Below, piece by piece: positions 29,492-32,949 of a DNA stretch of 32,949 nt. How positions within the stretch are numbered: the stretch's first letter is position 1; each line of letters starts with the position of its first letter. The notes beneath the pieces were generated by a model, which saw only the letters and a list, made by a program, of their open reading frames with translations, was not told the origin of the DNA and did no database searches. Origin of the DNA: Blattamonas nauphoetae (taxonomy: Eukaryota; Preaxostyla; Oxymonadida); the NCBI GenBank assembly GCA_033064195.1, contig JARBJD010000565.1:1-32949 (forward strand), read 5' to 3'. A program made the translations under genes and the position numbers.

Positions 29492-31095
29492 TCATTCAGT
29501 GCATGAGGGGAGATATGATAGCTGCTTTCTCTCTATTTCCTGTCTCTTCCTCTCCTTTTCTTCTTCTTCCATCTGCATCTGCTTATCCTCTCGCTCTCTC
29601 TTCACTTTCATAATCTCCCGCCTTGCCCTTTCGATTTGATCCTTTGGTTTCGGTGGGAATGGATTGGCTTCTTCTCGCTCCTTACTCGCTTGAGCCCTCG
29701 CTCGCACGATATGCTTGAGCTGTTACTCAAGTTGATCCTCCCTCTTCTTCTCTTCCTTCCTCCACCTCTTCTCCCACACTCATCCGTGTTGTTTTCAGAT
29801 GACTGTTCAAAAGCATTGATTTCTCGCCAGCTGTGACAAATAGCGGCTCGATGCTGAACTCGTCGAATCCAACCACTGACATCTCGAACGCGTTTGGTGC
29901 CCGTTTAGTCTCGTCCAAGCCAGTCGAGGCAGAGAGGAGGAAGAAGACGACGATCAGCTCGGATTGGGCGTTGTCGACGATGCGAGTGGGATTCAGAGTG
30001 ACAAGCTTGATAGTTCTTGTCTTCATCTCTTTTCGGATGAACGAGAGGAGACTGTCGATCATGAATTTGACAACGACCTTCTTCCTCTCCTTTTCTCCTC
30101 GTTCATCACTCTTTCCCACTCCGACTTCATTCCAACCAGTGAGTTCACAATAACAAGTCCGATATGTTGTGTCATCAGCTCAAACTCATTCTGCTTCCCT
30201 CCCTTCCTCTCATTCTCCATCCACCCACCCAAAACACAATGGTGTCCACCAAATCCCAAACATGCGAATACGAGTGCCACTCAGCATCGAAATCTGGTGG
30301 AGACTGGACATTGTGGTTGGAGTGACAAGGAGTGTGGTGTGAGGTGTCTGTATGAATAGGAGAGGAGAGGGTGCTTTGTGGAGAGGCGAAGACCCGGAGT
30401 GTGTTGGGAAGACGGACACTCCTGATTCTGTTCCATTTCGTCTGGTTGAGCAGTTGCGTCTTCGTCTTCCTTCGCTTCTGGTTCACCACCATCTGTCTTT
30501 TGTTCTTTTCCTCCTTCCTGCGGGGTGGATCTTTCTCCGCTTATCCTTTGCCTGTCGCTGTTTCCTCTTCAGTCTTCGTTTGAAACTCTTCGATTATCCC
30601 CTCCCCTTCTTGTTCTTGTTGTTGTGGCTCTTCTTTCACTTCCTCTCCCCCTCTCCACTTGCCTCTTCCTCTCCATCTTCCTTCTCCTCCCATTCTCCCT
30701 CCTCAACCATGAACACATCGGTTCCTTCCATCCTGCCCGGATTTCCATCCGTCAGGAATGAGATTGGAATAGTTCGTTGTCGTCATCAGCTTGTTCTTTT
30801 GGCTCGTCTTGTTCAGCGGCTGGTTTGGAATTCTGTGCTTCTGTTTCGCTCATCTTCTCTTCAAACGCACTTACGCTCTTCCTTGTCTCTCGTCGCTTTC
30901 TGGTCGACAACACACCAACTGCCTTCACCTGATTCCTGGTTGAACTGGGTACAGCCACGTGGGTGTTGGTGAGGAGGGAGAGTGTGAGAACACACAAATC
31001 AACGTCTCCTGCCCACACTTTGTTCGCCAATCTCCGTTGCAGATGGAGTGGAGAAGGGCAGAAGAGGAAGACTTGGGTGGCAGTGAGCAACGAGT
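29492..31095 (-). pseudogene. Decayed coding-like stretch, minus strand, charged low-complexity tail
   Basis: Several minus-strand frames read as charged or acidic peptide. At 30752-31090 there is KMSETEAQNSKPAAEQDEPK followed by an acidic run; near 30.5-30.7 kb a Glu/Gln-rich run; at 29492-29707 a run of the type ERARREIMKVKRERED; and at 29727-30119 a piece with FEMSVVGFDEFSIEPLFV. Frames change often and stops intervene. They may be the C-terminal remains of the broken gene at 31096-32310 or of a second one. The plus-strand frame 30352-30972 is the antisense of this purine-rich sequence. The segment 30313-30344 matches 15486-15517 at 30 of 32 bases. Confidence 0.35.
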
Positions 31096-32310
31096 CTAAA
31101 AGATGGGAGGGTGCAGCCTTCTTTCCGTCGAGGAGAGTGTGTGCGAGGTCAAAACAACCACTTCAGCTTCGGGTTGATGTTGGGCGTCGGAAAGAGACAA
31201 AACTGGAAGAGGAGTGAAAGGCGGGGATCCTTTGTATGGAGGAGAGTAGAAGATGTGGACGAAAGACTTGATTCCAGTCAAGGTCAGTTGCCAATTTTGA
31301 AGCAGAGACACAAATCTGAGCAATGACACGAACGAAGAAACTGTTGTGGGTTCCCTTCGACAAGTGAAGCCGAATACAGTCCAAAGGTGCAGGAGGAACG
31401 AAATAGATCGTTGCAGAAGCGGAACAGATAGTACGAAGAGCGATTCATATTTCTCCGGGATGGTGTCGAGTGTAAGAGATGATTGGATAGCCGTTGACAC
31501 AAGTTTGTGTATGTTCTTCTGTCTTTTTTCAACCACTTTCAGAAGGGTACTGGTGACTTCAGAGAGGAGGTCGGCTTGAATGAGCGGTGGAAAGGCTAAT
31601 TCCGATCCATCAAGTCTGGTCCTTCGTTGAACTCGCTCGACGACAGCCAAGATCGCTTCATTCACCCGGATGAAGTCCTCCCATCTGTTTTCGAACAATA
31701 GTCAGAAAGAGGCAAAAACGTGAACATTAGGAGCTTGCTCAGGCTGACCAAAGTGTCGTGAAATCTGGAGCCAACGTTGGTCGTAGAGATCTTTAAGGTG
31801 AGGATGGAGAGGAACGAGTTGTGTGTTTGGTAGGTCAGTTTTTGTAAGTTTTGGCTGGTTCCGGGTCAAGGCCAGTGAACCACTACCACAACACGGCCGA
31901 GTGAGGTGAGAACGAAAGAACAGGAAGCTTGACGCTGTCTGATCTTGATTGATAGCCACTAGTTGTATTAATTGTTCGAAGACATCGTTTGTTTTGTCGA
32001 GCTCCGAGCATAGACTCAGGAAATGTGATCTGACCAGCTGATGAATACTCTGCGACGATGTCGGAGGAGTTCGTGATGCTGAGTGAAATTTGAGCGATAA
32101 ATGAGATGGTAGTGCTGTCATCTCCACATAGTTTGACAATTTCTTCCGAGTGGTTGAGAAAGAGTATGGAGGAAGAGATGGAGTGGGTTTGTATTGTTCT
32201 TCGTCTACAAACTCAAACAGGAGTTGGAGCTCAAATGGCGAATGTGAGCAGTTCTACCACTTCCTGTGTTTGTAAGCCGAAAGAGTATTCGAACATCAAG
32301 ACGAGAAGAT
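31096..32310 (-). pseudogene. Unrecognised helical protein gene, broken
   Basis: Minus-strand pieces follow each other closely. VLMFEYSFGLQTQEVVELL (to about 32235) shifts frame into ELQLLFEFVDEEQYKPTPSL and then NYVEMTALPSHLSLKF and FEQLIQLVAINQDQTAS. A TGA at 31699-31701 interrupts the same frame, which continues FENRWEDFIRVNEAILAVV, LLSEVTSTLLKVVEKRQKN and LLQRSISFLLHLWTVFGFT to a TAG at 31096. The pattern is mostly alpha-helical with a proline-rich turn. I do not recognise the family. One frameshift plus one stop, without good GT-AG sites to bridge them, suggests decay, though short unusual introns cannot be excluded. Confidence 0.5.
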
Positions 32311-32949
32311 CAGGTGATGTTTGTGTGCGTGATTGAGAGTTTGTGAGTCAAAAGGGCCGGTTTGGGGAATTCCGAATGTTTGAATGGCTGAATGGACTTT
32401 TGGGGAGTTTTGTTTGTGAAATTGATGAATGGAGTGAGATGAGAGTCCTTCCACTGGTTCTTCTTCTGAACGAAGGAAATGGTGAAAATGGGAAGGAGGG
32501 AAAATAACAAACGCGAATAAGAGAGCTGGTCAATCATTTCAGAGATGAGATCGATCCAAAAGTCAGCAGAGAGTTTGGCAAGGGGTTTGATGGTATTTTA
32601 TATCGCTAGAGCGTGATTGGTTTCTGACAATGTTTAAATTTGTCAAAGACTGCTCGTACGAATATTTCGATTCTTAGAGAGGGTGAAGTGTGGAGTCCGA
32701 TAGAGTCGAGATTGTCTGTTTGGAATTGGGCGGCGATTGGAAATCTAGGAGAATCTAGGAGATGTGTGGAGGGCGACTGACACTCGTCGAGGAGAAGTGA
32801 TTAGATATTTTGACGGACAGGAGAAGGAGAGTTCACACCAGTGATGGCAAATGCTGGTGGAACATAAATTGGTGCGGTCAACGTTTGTATTATAATGACC
32901 AATGAAGCGCTATTTGGCCAGGGAGAAGTGGAGGTGGGAAGAGGAAGTT
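32311..32949. other. Right edge, no gene supported
   Basis: Only short frames with no recognisable domain lie here (for example 32310-32537, minus). It may contain the upstream part of the broken minus-strand gene. No repeat or RNA gene is visible. Confidence 0.4.

Noticed and set aside
30352-30972. 206-codon plus-strand frame, leucine/phenylalanine/serine-rich with apparent membrane helices.
   Set aside because: It is antisense to a purine-rich, charged low-complexity minus-strand stretch; the hydrophobicity is a by-product.
1-32949. tRNA, rRNA, CRISPR array or tandem satellite.
   Set aside because: Reading both strands I saw no cloverleaf-like A/B boxes with paired stems, no rRNA core sequence and no regularly spaced repeats.

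Overview
The window looks like nuclear DNA of an intron-bearing, gene-dense anaerobic protist, most likely an oxymonad close to Blattamonas. This rests on three things I recognise from memory, not from a search: a giant secreted receptor-like protein with beta-helix and Ig-like repeats ending in a kinase-like domain, an alpha-helical ARM/HEAT-like protein of a family I associate with Blattamonas nauphoetae, and short pyrimidine-rich GT-AG introns. No bacterial operons, rRNA, tRNA or CRISPR array are visible.

Left part (1 to about 6.75 kb): the end of a Maverick/Polinton-type element, all on the minus strand. In transcription order it has a small gene with two repeats of one domain, a protein-primed family B DNA polymerase, and a retroviral-type integrase cut by the window edge. 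The three starts share an upstream A/T-rich box. The element looks young; about one break is visible here. Its capsid, ATPase and protease genes would lie outside the window, if present.

Middle left (6.75 to 15.65 kb): mostly gene-free, A/T-rich DNA holding DNA-transposon remains. At 10.46-12.81 kb a decayed hAT transposase has lost its 3' part and is joined to an inverted 684-bp copy of its own 5' part, giving a large fold-back. A more diverged relative seems to lie at 9.4-10.2 kb. At 14.04-14.66 kb there is a Tc1/mariner-like MITE with 54-bp perfect terminal inverted repeats and TA target duplications.

Middle right (15.65 to 23.8 kb): two intact host genes facing away from each other. The minus-strand gene encodes a 2,101-residue surface protein (signal peptide, beta-helix, about eight Ig-like repeats, second beta-helix, transmembrane segment, degenerate kinase). 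The plus-strand gene encodes the ARM/HEAT-like protein.

Right part (23.8 to 32.95 kb): decaying host genes. A lipase/acyltransferase of the LCAT family keeps most of its exon-intron layout but carries several lesions. An ARM-like fragment with in-frame stops follows. On the minus strand an unrecognised helical protein is broken into pieces. Together the window reads as a short block of living host genes set between transposon debris and a gene graveyard.
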